A stretch of DNA of 28,972 bases from JAGOPO01 sp035524755 (GTDB taxonomy: Bacteria; Patescibacteriota; Minisyncoccia; 2-02-FULL-40-12; GWA2-44-9), in contig DATKOD010000002.1 in NCBI GenBank assembly GCA_035524755.1, positions 1 to 28,972 of the forward strand. Reading direction: 5' to 3'. The stretch's first letter is position 1. Each line of letters begins with the position of its first letter. The translations under genes were made by a program, and so were the position numbers. Below the pieces are notes generated by a model. The model was not told where the DNA came from, did not search any database, and saw nothing but the letters and a program-made list of their open reading frames with translations. Below are positions 21,638-28,699 of this stretch, piece by piece.

Positions 21638-22665
21638 AGACGTGTCAACGCCTCGCGGAACTTCGCCGCAGCCGCATCGGGATCGACCGCATTCAGCGAG
21701 AGTCCGGTACCGAGCTCGAACCCGGCGTCCGTTTTGATCTTGGGAACGATCTCGATGTGCCAGTGATAGTAGTCGTAGTGGATGAGGGAGTCGCGTTCCA
21801 CGGGCGCCGTGTGAATGTAGAAATTGTACGGTGCATCGCCCAGCGCCCGGTACAGTGCCCGGAGACCGGCGTTCAGGGCCTGTGCGCAGTAGATGACGTC
21901 TTCGATGACCATCAGTTCGAACCGGGCGCTGTGCTCCTTCGGGAAGACGCGCATTTCGTATGGCGTCTTGGAAACGAACGGACAGAACACGATGAACCGG
22001 TCGTTCTCGTATACGATGCGCACTTTCTGCTCCCGTTCCCAATGGATAAGCGCGCAATGGACCGTCGCCCGCTGCTGTTGGAAATATTCGTCAGCACCTT
22101 CAAGGGATCGCAGGACTTCGGGCGGGATGATGGGCGTTGAAAGGATCTGCGAGTGGTTGTGCCAAATGCTCGCGCCCGCCTCCCTGCCGTGATTGTGGAA
22201 GATACTGATATAGTCGCCGCACTCATCGTGCGAGATGGCACGGTAGCGGTCCTGATAGACGCGGATGATCTCTGCGGTATCCAGGTCGGAAAACTGCGCG
22301 AAGTGGGTCTCGTGGTCGCGTGTGATGACCAATTCATGGAACCCGTGCGCGACCTGCGTGAGGAACGGTCCATGCTGCACCGGCGCACCGCAGATGCCGG
22401 GCGTGAGCGCTGGATATTTGTTCGGTACCACCATCGTCGTCCACTCCCCCGTAAACGTCCCCTCCCAGTGGACCGGATGTCCGTTGTTATAGACGATGAG
22501 CGGCTGGCCGCATGTCGTGCACGGATCTTCGAACGGGCAACCCTCCTTCGGTTGATGCGAGTCTTCGAATTTCTTCGATTCTCCCGAGCCTGGACGATCG
22601 GCGCGTACCGTCGAAATGAGAACCCAATCGCCCGATACCAGATCTTTGCGGAATTCGTTCGCCAT
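21634..22665 (-). CDS. galT: Galactose-1-phosphate uridylyltransferase-like (HIT superfamily)
   Basis: A 343-residue nucleotidyl transferase of the GalT family, exchanging UMP between UDP-sugars and hexose-1-phosphates. MANEFRKDLVSGDWVLIST is the family's N-terminal signature. The active site H169-N-H171-S-Q173 in GASIWHNHSQI matches H-x-H-x-Q. Candidate zinc cysteines are C43, C49 and C52. ISIFHNHGREAG is the GalT-specific stretch before the active site. I chose the ATG at 22665 because the signature starts there; it lies two bases after the GT2 stop. It would supply UDP- or related sugars to the glycosyltransferases around it. Close relatives use ADP-glucose, so the nucleotide is not certain. 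Confidence 0.9.
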   Translation of the reverse strand: MANEFRKDLVSGDWVLISTVRADRPGSGESKKFEDSHQPKEGCPFEDPCTTCGQPLIVYNNGHPVHWEGTFTGEWTTMVVPNKYPALTPGICGAPVQHGPFLTQVAHGFHELVITRDHETHFAQFSDLDTAEIIRVYQDRYRAISHDECGDYISIFHNHGREAGASIWHNHSQILSTPIIPPEVLRSLEGADEYFQQQRATVHCALIHWEREQKVRIVYENDRFIVFCPFVSKTPYEMRVFPKEHSARFELMVIEDVIYCAQALNAGLRALYRALGDAPYNFYIHTAPVERDSLIHYDYYHWHIEIVPKIKTDAGFELGTGLSLNAVDPDAAAAKFREALTRL

Positions 22666-22667
22666 GG

Positions 22668-23384
22668 TCACGTGCGGTACCGTCCGCGGATGCGATTGAT
22701 GCCGATACGGACCGTGTCTATCAGAACCTTCGGGTATGCCCAGAAATTCACGGTCGAATTCGGATCGTTGTCCCATGTGACCGGAATCTCTGCGATGAGA
22801 TATCCGTGCGCACGCGCCAGGGCGAGTACCTCCACATCGAATCCCCATCCATAGATCGAAAGTTTCGGGAAAATATCATTGGCGGCTGCCGCAGTGAATA
22901 TCTTGAATCCTCGTTGTGTGTCGTGGATACCTGGGACCGCCCAGAATTGTATCCAGAGATTGCCGAGCTTGCCCAACAGCACCCGCCACGGCGGCTCGCC
23001 ATGGATGACACGGGCACCCTTTGCTGCGAGTGAACCGATGACGACATCGTATCCGGCGTCCAGCAACGGTCGTGCTTTCTCGAGGTGCTCGATGCTCGTG
23101 CTGTTGTCGGCGTCCATGAACAAACGCACCCGCCCCGTGGCGAATAGCATACCGGCGGCAACGGCATATCCCTTGCCCGGACGCTTCTCGTCGATCATAC
23201 GGAGGAACGGGAACCGCTGGTGGAACTCGCGGACCACGTCCGCGGTGGCATCCGTGGATTTGTTGTTCACGACGATGATCTCCGCGTCCCCACCGTGCGA
23301 CGCCAGCCACGCACCGACCGATTCCAGGGTCCGGCCGATGCGTTTGGATTCGTTGTAGGCGGGAATGACGACGGAAAGATACAT
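22668..23384 (-). CDS. Family 2 glycosyltransferase, dolichyl/polyprenyl-phosphate sugar transferase-like
   Basis: A 238-residue GT2 of the DPM1/ALG5 type. YLSVVIPAYNESKRIG and IIVVNNKSTDATADV bind the nucleotide, LFMDADNSTSIEHLEK carries the DxD, and the DTQRGFKIF and YGWGFDVEVLALARAHGY blocks are characteristic of polyprenyl-phosphate glucosyl/mannosyl transferases. No transmembrane helices follow. The product would be a polyprenyl-phosphate-linked monosaccharide. I chose the ATG at 23384 for the family N-terminus and because a TATCAT lies nine bases upstream; a longer frame to 23429 would begin before it. It is the first gene of a GT2-galT-tpiA-pgk-DHH-rnhA operon. Confidence 0.93.
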   Translation of the reverse strand: MYLSVVIPAYNESKRIGRTLESVGAWLASHGGDAEIIVVNNKSTDATADVVREFHQRFPFLRMIDEKRPGKGYAVAAGMLFATGRVRLFMDADNSTSIEHLEKARPLLDAGYDVVIGSLAAKGARVIHGEPPWRVLLGKLGNLWIQFWAVPGIHDTQRGFKIFTAAAANDIFPKLSIYGWGFDVEVLALARAHGYLIAEIPVTWDNDPNSTVNFWAYPKVLIDTVRIGINRIRGRYRT

Positions 23385-23393
23385 GCCATATCC

Positions 23394-23423
23394 ATGATAC
23401 GATACCGCTGGCATATTTGACAG
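23394..23423 (-). promoter_or_regulatory. Promoter of the GT2-galT-tpiA-pgk operon
   Basis: Minus strand: CTGTCA (23418-23423), an 18-bp spacer and TATCAT (23394-23399, five of six). The ATG is nine bases after the -10. Its -35 occupies the same bases as the -35 of the divergent dprA promoter. Confidence 0.4.
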
Positions 23424-23445
23424 ACACATACTGCGCGACTACCAT
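23417..23445 (+). promoter_or_regulatory. Promoter of dprA-topA
   Basis: Plus strand: TTGACA (23417-23422, perfect), a 17-bp spacer and TACCAT (23440-23445, four of six). The predicted start is near 23452, leaving about five leader bases. No Shine-Dalgarno precedes the ATG at 23457. Confidence 0.5.
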
Positions 23446-23456
23446 TCCGCCCCAGT

Positions 23457-24326
23457 ATGGACATCGTGACCGCCATAGAGAAGGAAGACGGGCGCTATCC
23501 GGCGCTTTTGCATCGTATCGCGGACCCACCGGAACGGCTGTATTGCCGTGGCAACATGGCACTTTTGGATTCGTTCTGCGTGGCCGTCGTGGGTACCCGT
23601 AAGGCATCGGAGTACGGCACGCAGGCATGCCGCGACGTGGCCGGCGGGCTGGCCGCTGCGGGCATCACCGTCGTGTCGGGTCTCGCGCTGGGCATCGATG
23701 CGACCGCGCACCGCGCCGCCTTGGATGCGCACGGGCCGACCATCGCGGTGCTCGGCTCCGGCGTCGGCGACGACACGATGGGCCCGCCGTCCAACATTCC
23801 CCTCGCTCATGACATCCTCGCGCGCGACGGCCTGATCATATCGGAGTATCCGGAGGGTTTTGAGGCGAGCGCGTGGACGTTCCCGCAACGCAACCGCATC
23901 ATCTCCGGCATCTCGCGTGGTGTCGTTGTAATCGAAGCGGATAAAGATTCCGGCTCACTCATCACCGCGAAATCCGCGTTGGACCAGGATCGCGACGTCT
24001 TCGCCGTTCCGGGTTCCATCTACTGGCCGCGTTCGGTCGGCACCAACTGGCTCATCGCGCAGGGCGGTCGTCCGGTCACATGTGCAAACGACATCCTGGA
24101 GTCGTATCAACTGAAGCAGATTCCCCTCCCGGAAGCAGTCGTATCCACATGCGACCCCGTGCAGACGCGTATACTGGCACTATTGCGGGAGAACGGACCG
24201 ATGCACCAGGAGGCGCTCGCAGCATCGGCGGCGTCAGATGCGTCAGCGGTCATGGCGGCGCTCACGGTACTGGAACTCGTCGGCAGCATCAGACATCGGG
24301 GCAATGGAACGTACGCACTGAAATGA
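23457..24326 (+). CDS. dprA: DNA processing protein DprA
   Basis: A 289-residue cytoplasmic protein that receives incoming single-stranded DNA and loads RecA during natural transformation. The Rossmann-like core shows VVGTRKASEYG (residues 44-54), VVSGLALGIDATAH (72-85), AVLGSGVGD, the FPQRNRIISG motif, and GSLITAKSALDQDRDVFAVPG. A C-terminal winged-helix domain follows (about 230-289, QTRILALLRENGPMH to IRHRGNGTYALK). Only a short N-terminal extension is present and no SAM domain. The start is fixed by the promoter and by MDIVTAIEKE. The stop overlaps the topA ATG as ATGA, a common dprA-topA pairing. It is consistent with DNA uptake by type IV pili and ComEC elsewhere in the genome. Confidence 0.96.
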   Translation: MDIVTAIEKEDGRYPALLHRIADPPERLYCRGNMALLDSFCVAVVGTRKASEYGTQACRDVAGGLAAAGITVVSGLALGIDATAHRAALDAHGPTIAVLGSGVGDDTMGPPSNIPLAHDILARDGLIISEYPEGFEASAWTFPQRNRIISGISRGVVVIEADKDSGSLITAKSALDQDRDVFAVPGSIYWPRSVGTNWLIAQGGRPVTCANDILESYQLKQIPLPEAVVSTCDPVQTRILALLRENGPMHQEALAASAASDASAVMAALTVLELVGSIRHRGNGTYALK

Positions 24327-26347
24327 AGCTCGTCATCGTCGAATCTCCCACGAAAGCAAAGACCATCGCCCGGTACCTGGGCGATGAATATGTCGTGAGG
24401 TCGAGCTATGGTCACGTACGCGACCTGCCGAAGTCCGAGCTCGGCATCGACGTGGAGCACAACTTCAAGCCGGAATATGTCGTCCCGACCAAGGCGAAGA
24501 AGAATCTTTCCGAATTGAAGAAGGAGGCGGCCAAGGCGGATGCCGTCATCCTCGCCACCGACCCTGACCGCGAAGGTGAGGCGATCGCCTGGCACCTCGT
24601 GCAGGCACTGGGATTGAACAAACCGAAGACCAAGAAACCGACCGAGCGGATCGCATTCCACGAGATCACCGAAACGGCGATCAAGAAAGCGCTCGGACAT
24701 CCGGGTATCATCGACGAGCAGCTTGTCGATGCACAGCAGGCACGTCGAATCCTGGACCGTCTCGTGGGATACAAGGTTTCTCCGGTATTATGGAAACGCT
24801 ATTGGCGAGGTCTTTCGGCGGGACGCGTTCAATCAGTCGCACTACGGTTCATCGTTGAGCGCGAACGCGAGATTCAGGCGTTCATCCCGACCGAGTACTG
24901 GTCATTGACCGCTGCATTGTCCACATCGGCCGGTGCGCCCCTGGAGGCACAGCTCGCCTCGCGGGACGGAGCGGCGCTCGATAAGCTCGCGGTCCCCAAT
25001 GAGGCGGAAGCGAAGGCCATCGTCAATGAACTGAACGGAGCATCGTGGACGGTCGCCGACGTGGAGCGCACTGAAATGACGCGCATGCCACATGCGCCGT
25101 TCACGACCTCGACGCTGCAGCAGGAATCCAACCGGCGTCTGCACTACTCCAGCCGCCAGACGATGACGTTCGCGCAAGGACTCTACGAGGCCGGCTATAT
25201 AACGTACATGCGCACCGATTCGGTGAATCTCTCCGAGGAAGCGCTGGTGAAGGCGAAGGAGTTCATCGGAGCCACGTGGGGCGACCGATATCATACGCGG
25301 CGCAAGTTCAGGACGAAGTCCAAGAGCGCTCAGGAAGCTCATGAGGCGGTGCGGCCAACCGACCCCGCACGTACACCCGAATCGCTGGCGGGCGACGTGT
25401 CACCGCAACAATTGAAGGTCTATGACCTCATCTGGCGGCGGTATCTCGCGTCCCAGATGACGGAGGCGAAGTTCGATACCGCGTCCATCAACATCACCGC
25501 AGGACGCTACGGGTTCCGAGCAAACGGTTCGGTCATGCGCTTCGACGGCTGGCTCAAGGTCTACCCGACGAAGGTCGAGGACGCGGAGCTTCCGGACATC
25601 CACGACGGCGAACCGCTCACGCTCCGGGAATTGCGTCCCGAGCAGCATTTCACGAAACCACCCGCGCGGTTCAACGAAGCATCCCTCATCAAGATGCTGG
25701 AAAAGGAAGGCATCGGACGTCCGTCGACGTACGCGTCCATCATCTCGACCATCCTGTTACGCAAGTACGTGGAGAAAGACCGTTCGCGCGCGCTCATCCC
25801 GTCGGAGATCGGCATGCAGGTCAACGATTTCCTCGTCGAGAACTTCCCGCGCATCGTGGATGTGCAGTTCACATCACATCTGGAAGATGAACTCGACGAG
25901 ATCGCCAATGGCAAACGGAAGTGGATACCGACCGTCCGGGATTTCTATACGCCGCTCGCGGAACAGATCACTGAAAAGATGAAAATGGCGAAAGAAGCGA
26001 AGGCATCAGAGGTGGAAACGACGGATAAGACCTGCGAACTATGCGGATCGCCGATGGTGGTCAAGCGCGGCCGGTTCGGAAAGTTCATCGCGTGCTCGAA
26101 CTTCCCGACCTGCCGGAACGTCCTCAAGGAGGACAAGGTCAAGAAAGAAGTCGAGAGGGTCGGCCGTGTTTGTCCACTGGACGGGGGCGAACTGGTATAC
26201 CGTACGAGCCGCTTCGGCAAATTCATCGCATGTTCCAATTTCCCGAAGTGCCGCTACACCGAAAAGATCGCGAAAGAAAAGCCCGCGGCCGAAGAGACCG
26301 CGGGCACCACTGACGTTGCATCTGACGTTACACCGGCTCAGTCCTGA
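24323..26347 (+). CDS. topA: DNA topoisomerase I
   Basis: A 674-residue type IA topoisomerase that relaxes negative supercoils. Toprim domain: LVIVESPTKAKTI with the catalytic Glu, SYGHVRDLPK, and ATDPDREGEAIAWHL (D-x-D-x-E). GLSAGRVQSVALR and FTTSTLQQES follow. The active-site tyrosine is Y295 in YITYMRTDS. At the C-terminus are two zinc-ribbon-like repeats, each with RFGKFIACSNFP-x-C. The first has a full CELC pair, while the second begins CPLD and lacks one cysteine. I chose the ATG at 24323 because MKLVIVES is the family start and it overlaps the dprA stop; the longer frame is an out-of-frame reading of dprA. The last codons contain a minus-strand terminator hairpin. Confidence 0.97.
   Translation: MKLVIVESPTKAKTIARYLGDEYVVRSSYGHVRDLPKSELGIDVEHNFKPEYVVPTKAKKNLSELKKEAAKADAVILATDPDREGEAIAWHLVQALGLNKPKTKKPTERIAFHEITETAIKKALGHPGIIDEQLVDAQQARRILDRLVGYKVSPVLWKRYWRGLSAGRVQSVALRFIVEREREIQAFIPTEYWSLTAALSTSAGAPLEAQLASRDGAALDKLAVPNEAEAKAIVNELNGASWTVADVERTEMTRMPHAPFTTSTLQQESNRRLHYSSRQTMTFAQGLYEAGYITYMRTDSVNLSEEALVKAKEFIGATWGDRYHTRRKFRTKSKSAQEAHEAVRPTDPARTPESLAGDVSPQQLKVYDLIWRRYLASQMTEAKFDTASINITAGRYGFRANGSVMRFDGWLKVYPTKVEDAELPDIHDGEPLTLRELRPEQHFTKPPARFNEASLIKMLEKEGIGRPSTYASIISTILLRKYVEKDRSRALIPSEIGMQVNDFLVENFPRIVDVQFTSHLEDELDEIANGKRKWIPTVRDFYTPLAEQITEKMKMAKEAKASEVETTDKTCELCGSPMVVKRGRFGKFIACSNFPTCRNVLKEDKVKKEVERVGRVCPLDGGELVYRTSRFGKFIACSNFPKCRYTEKIAKEKPAAEETAGTTDVASDVTPAQS
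26271..26305 (-). terminator. Intrinsic terminator for the convergent small gene, embedded in the topA 3' end
   Basis: Minus strand: GCCCGCGG / CCGCGGGC (eight-bp perfect stem, nine-base loop, 26281-26305) followed by TTTTCTTTCG. It lies about 23 bases after the stop of the 83-residue gene and within the coding sequence for the Ala/Glu-rich tail of TopA. Confidence 0.75.
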
Positions 26348-26579
26348 AGCCCAGTTTCCGGGCGACGTCGATCATCAGCTCGAGCTTGAGGCGCAGGACA
26401 CGTGCCTCCTCCCCTTGCGTCCGGGAGAGCTGGTGGCGGACATCCATCAGCTCGTTGTTGACGATCGTCTGCTCCAGTGCGCGCTGAACCTGCGAAACAC
26501 CGCCGGTCGGAGGTACCGGCCGGACACCGAACAGACGTTCGAACTCCGAGACCAGCTCTTGCCTACTCGGGATCTTCAT
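26328..26579 (-). CDS. Unidentified 83-residue protein
   Basis: I do not recognise this protein. It is small, soluble and helical: an N-terminal helix with PSRQELVSEFERLFG, a Pro/Gly turn (VRPVPPTGG), then a long helix (about residues 30-75, VSQVQRALEQTIVNNELMDVRHQL to ARVLRLKLELMIDVARKLG) with heptad-like hydrophobic spacing. I chose the ATG at 26579 because GGAGGG lies four bases upstream; a longer frame from 26618 would begin upstream of the predicted transcription start. It has its own good promoter, an inverted repeat at the start site, and a terminator, so it is a self-contained regulated unit. Its stop overlaps the topA 3' end by 20 bases on the opposite strand. Confidence 0.8.
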   Translation of the reverse strand: MKIPSRQELVSEFERLFGVRPVPPTGGVSQVQRALEQTIVNNELMDVRHQLSRTQGEEARVLRLKLELMIDVARKLGFRTEPV

Positions 26580-26588
26580 TATCCCTCC

Positions 26589-26610
26589 ATTGCCAAGAAC
26601 GTATGGCAAT
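26589..26610. promoter_or_regulatory. Inverted repeat ATTGCCA-N8-TGGCAAT at the start site of the small gene
   Basis: Two perfect seven-base arms (26589-26595 and 26604-26610) separated by eight bases. The repeat overlaps the downstream edge of the -10 and the predicted start near 26602. It could be a repressor operator. A mature 5' hairpin is less likely because one arm would be partly untranscribed. Confidence 0.55.
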
Positions 26611-26637
26611 TGTACCATTGGTTCACATTCTAGTCAA
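26609..26637 (-). promoter_or_regulatory. Sigma70 promoter of the 83-residue gene
   Basis: Minus strand: TTGACT (26632-26637, five of six), a 17-bp spacer and TACAAT (26609-26614, five of six). The predicted start is near 26602, giving a leader of about 23 nt that contains GGAGGG. The -35 ends two bases before the ATG of the divergent relA gene. Confidence 0.8.
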
Positions 26638-26639
26638 TA

Positions 26640-28367
26640 ATGGATCCCATCGCGCACATCTGTGACCTGCCGCAGTACGACCATGACGGCCGGGATCTCA
26701 TCAGGCGAGCGTTCGCGCGCGCCAGCGACGCGCACCGGAACCAGAAACGCGCCGACGGCTCCCCGTACATCGTGCACCCGACCGCGGTCGCAGTATACCT
26801 GGCCGACCTCGGATTCGACGCGGCATCGGTCGCCGCCGCGTTTTTGCACGATGTCGTGGAAGACTGCGGGGTGACGCGTGACGAGCTTGAGCGTGAATTC
26901 GGACGCGACGTCGCGTTCCTCGTGGATGGCGTCACGAAATTGAAATCAATCCGCTTGCACGGCGCGAATCGGGACAAGAAAGAATCCGATCTCCAGACTG
27001 AATCACTGAAAAAGATGTTCTTCGCGATGGCCGAAGATCTGCGCGTCATCATGATCAAGCTCGCAGACCGTCTGCACAACATGCGCACCCTCGAGTACAA
27101 GGAGCCTGCGGCACGGACCCGCAAGGCGCTGGAGACCATGGAGATCTACGCTCCGATCGCCGACCGCCTCGGGATGGGACGCATGAAGGGCGAACTTGAG
27201 GACCTCTCGTTCCCCTACGCGTACCCGACGGAGTATGCATGGCTGAAACGCACCGTCAGAGACCGTTACGAGGACCGCCTCAAGTATATCGAACGTGCCG
27301 CTCCCGTCGTCCGGCAGCACCTGATCGCCGCGGGCATCACCGTGGTGGACATCCATGCGCGTGCCAAACGGATGTGGTCGTTGTACCGGAAGCTCAAACG
27401 ATACGGCATGGATCCGGACAAGGTTCTGGACCTGGTCGCGATGCGCATCATCCTGCCGGACGTGAAATCCTGCTACGAGGCGTTGGGCGCCATCCACGCC
27501 CATTACAAGCCGATGCCGGGACGCGTCAAGGACTTCATCGCGCTTCCGAAACCGAACGGATACCGGTCGCTGCATACATCGGTATTCTGCGAGAAAGGCC
27601 GTATCGCCGAAATCCAGCTCCGGACGCCAGGCATGCATGACCACGCGGAGAACGGTGTCGCCGCGCACTGGGCATACGCGGAACAGGGCAAACACAAGAA
27701 CACATCGGCAAAGGCATCGGAGCTTGCCTGGATCAACCAGCTCAAGGCGACGCTCAAGGACATCAAGACGTCCGCGGGCATGGCAAACCTTAAGGTTGAT
27801 TTCTTCAAGAATCGAATTTTCGCACTGACTCCGAACGGTGACGTCAAAGACCTTCCCGAGGGAGCGACGCCGGTGGACTTCGCGTACGCCGTACACTCGG
27901 AACTCGGACATCGCACCCAGGGTGCGCTGGTCAATGGGAAGCTCGTATCGCTCACATACCGGCTGCAATCCGGCGATGTCGTGGACATCCAGAAAGTGAA
28001 GGATGAACGGCCAAGCAAGAACTGGCTTCGATTCGTCCGCACGACGCACGCGGCGAAGCATATCAGGTCATGGTTCAAGCAGCATGAAGCACCCGTCGAA
28101 CCGCTCCCCGTCGCCGTTACAGCCGCCGTCCGGCGGTCACGTCCGGCTAAGGGTACCGGTGTGCCGGTGCGCGTCGCCAAATCTGGCATTCTTATCGCCG
28201 GTCACACCGGTTTGGCGTACAAACTCGGTAAGTGTTGCTCGCCGGCGATCGATTCTCCCATCGTCGGCTACCTTACCGTGTCCCGTGGCGTCACCATCCA
28301 CCGCATCGGATGCTCCAACATCAAAACCGCCCCCGAGGAGCGGCTGATGGACTCCCGCTGGGTCTAA
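26640..28367 (+). CDS. relA: RelA/SpoT homologue, (p)ppGpp synthetase/hydrolase
   Basis: A 575-residue stringent-response enzyme. The N-terminal HD hydrolase domain has H46 (IVHPTAVA), H70-D71 (AAFLHDVVED) and a later D in KLADRLHNMRTL, so hydrolysis should be intact. The synthetase domain follows (about 230-350): RAKRMWSLYRKLKRYG, VLDLVAMRIIL, GRVKDFIALPKPNGYRSLHTSV and IAEIQLRTPGMHDHAENGVAAHWAY. The TGS domain lies near 395-450 (IFALTPNGDVKDLPEGATPVDFAY). The protein then ends with a short conserved block, GLAYKLGKCCSPAIDSPIVGYLTVSRGVTIHRIGCSNI. The ACT domain of full-length Rel (about 730 residues) is missing. No clear promoter or Shine-Dalgarno precedes the ATG at 26640. Its stop overlaps that of the convergent small gene. 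Confidence 0.96.
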   Translation: MDPIAHICDLPQYDHDGRDLIRRAFARASDAHRNQKRADGSPYIVHPTAVAVYLADLGFDAASVAAAFLHDVVEDCGVTRDELEREFGRDVAFLVDGVTKLKSIRLHGANRDKKESDLQTESLKKMFFAMAEDLRVIMIKLADRLHNMRTLEYKEPAARTRKALETMEIYAPIADRLGMGRMKGELEDLSFPYAYPTEYAWLKRTVRDRYEDRLKYIERAAPVVRQHLIAAGITVVDIHARAKRMWSLYRKLKRYGMDPDKVLDLVAMRIILPDVKSCYEALGAIHAHYKPMPGRVKDFIALPKPNGYRSLHTSVFCEKGRIAEIQLRTPGMHDHAENGVAAHWAYAEQGKHKNTSAKASELAWINQLKATLKDIKTSAGMANLKVDFFKNRIFALTPNGDVKDLPEGATPVDFAYAVHSELGHRTQGALVNGKLVSLTYRLQSGDVVDIQKVKDERPSKNWLRFVRTTHAAKHIRSWFKQHEAPVEPLPVAVTAAVRRSRPAKGTGVPVRVAKSGILIAGHTGLAYKLGKCCSPAIDSPIVGYLTVSRGVTIHRIGCSNIKTAPEERLMDSRWV

Positions 28368-28696
28368 CGCTTCTGAAATTCCGCCTTGAGGTGGAAGATC
28401 TGCACGAGCAGGTCCTCGCCTCCCTGCCCTACCGCGTCATACGCGGCGTCGTCCAAGGAGGACACCGCCTCATCGTCGTATCCGGCGGCGTGCTGTAGCT
28501 TCGCAAGTTCGATCGCGAGCAACGTCCGCCCCCGGCCCGTAGGATCCAGATCAGCTATCGCCGCTTCCTGGTCGTACCATGAGCGTACGAGTTCCATGTT
28601 GCCCGACTGCAATGCCTCCAACGCCTTTTCTTTCGTCACCTCGAACGCGAGATCGTGTTCCAATGGTTCGCTCGGTTGTCCGGGAAATCGTTCCAT
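28364..28696 (-). CDS. Unidentified 110-residue helical protein, TPR-like
   Basis: I do not recognise a named family. The sequence reads as paired helices: VTKEKALEALQSGNMELVRSWYDQEAAIAD, then GRTLLAIELAKLQHAAGYDDEAVSSLDDAAYDAV, then a last helix LLVQIFHLKAEFQ. The spacing of Ala, Leu and Gly resembles tetratricopeptide-type hairpins, a protein-binding scaffold, but a match is not certain. The ATG lies three bases after the parB stop (TAA), so it is cotranscribed with parB and may act with it or simply follow it. Its TAG overlaps the TAA of relA. No membrane segment or signal peptide is visible. Confidence 0.75.
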   Translation of the reverse strand: MERFPGQPSEPLEHDLAFEVTKEKALEALQSGNMELVRSWYDQEAAIADLDPTGRGRTLLAIELAKLQHAAGYDDEAVSSLDDAAYDAVGQGGEDLLVQIFHLKAEFQKR

Positions 28697-28699
28697 GGA

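Noticed and set aside
26610..26638. TTGTAC with a 17-bp spacer to GTCAAT as a relA promoter
   Set aside because: The -10 match is poor, and the elements overlap a much better minus-strand promoter.
27003..28061. 352-codon minus-strand open frame opposite relA
   Set aside because: Shadow of the relA reading frame; no recognisable domain or start signal.
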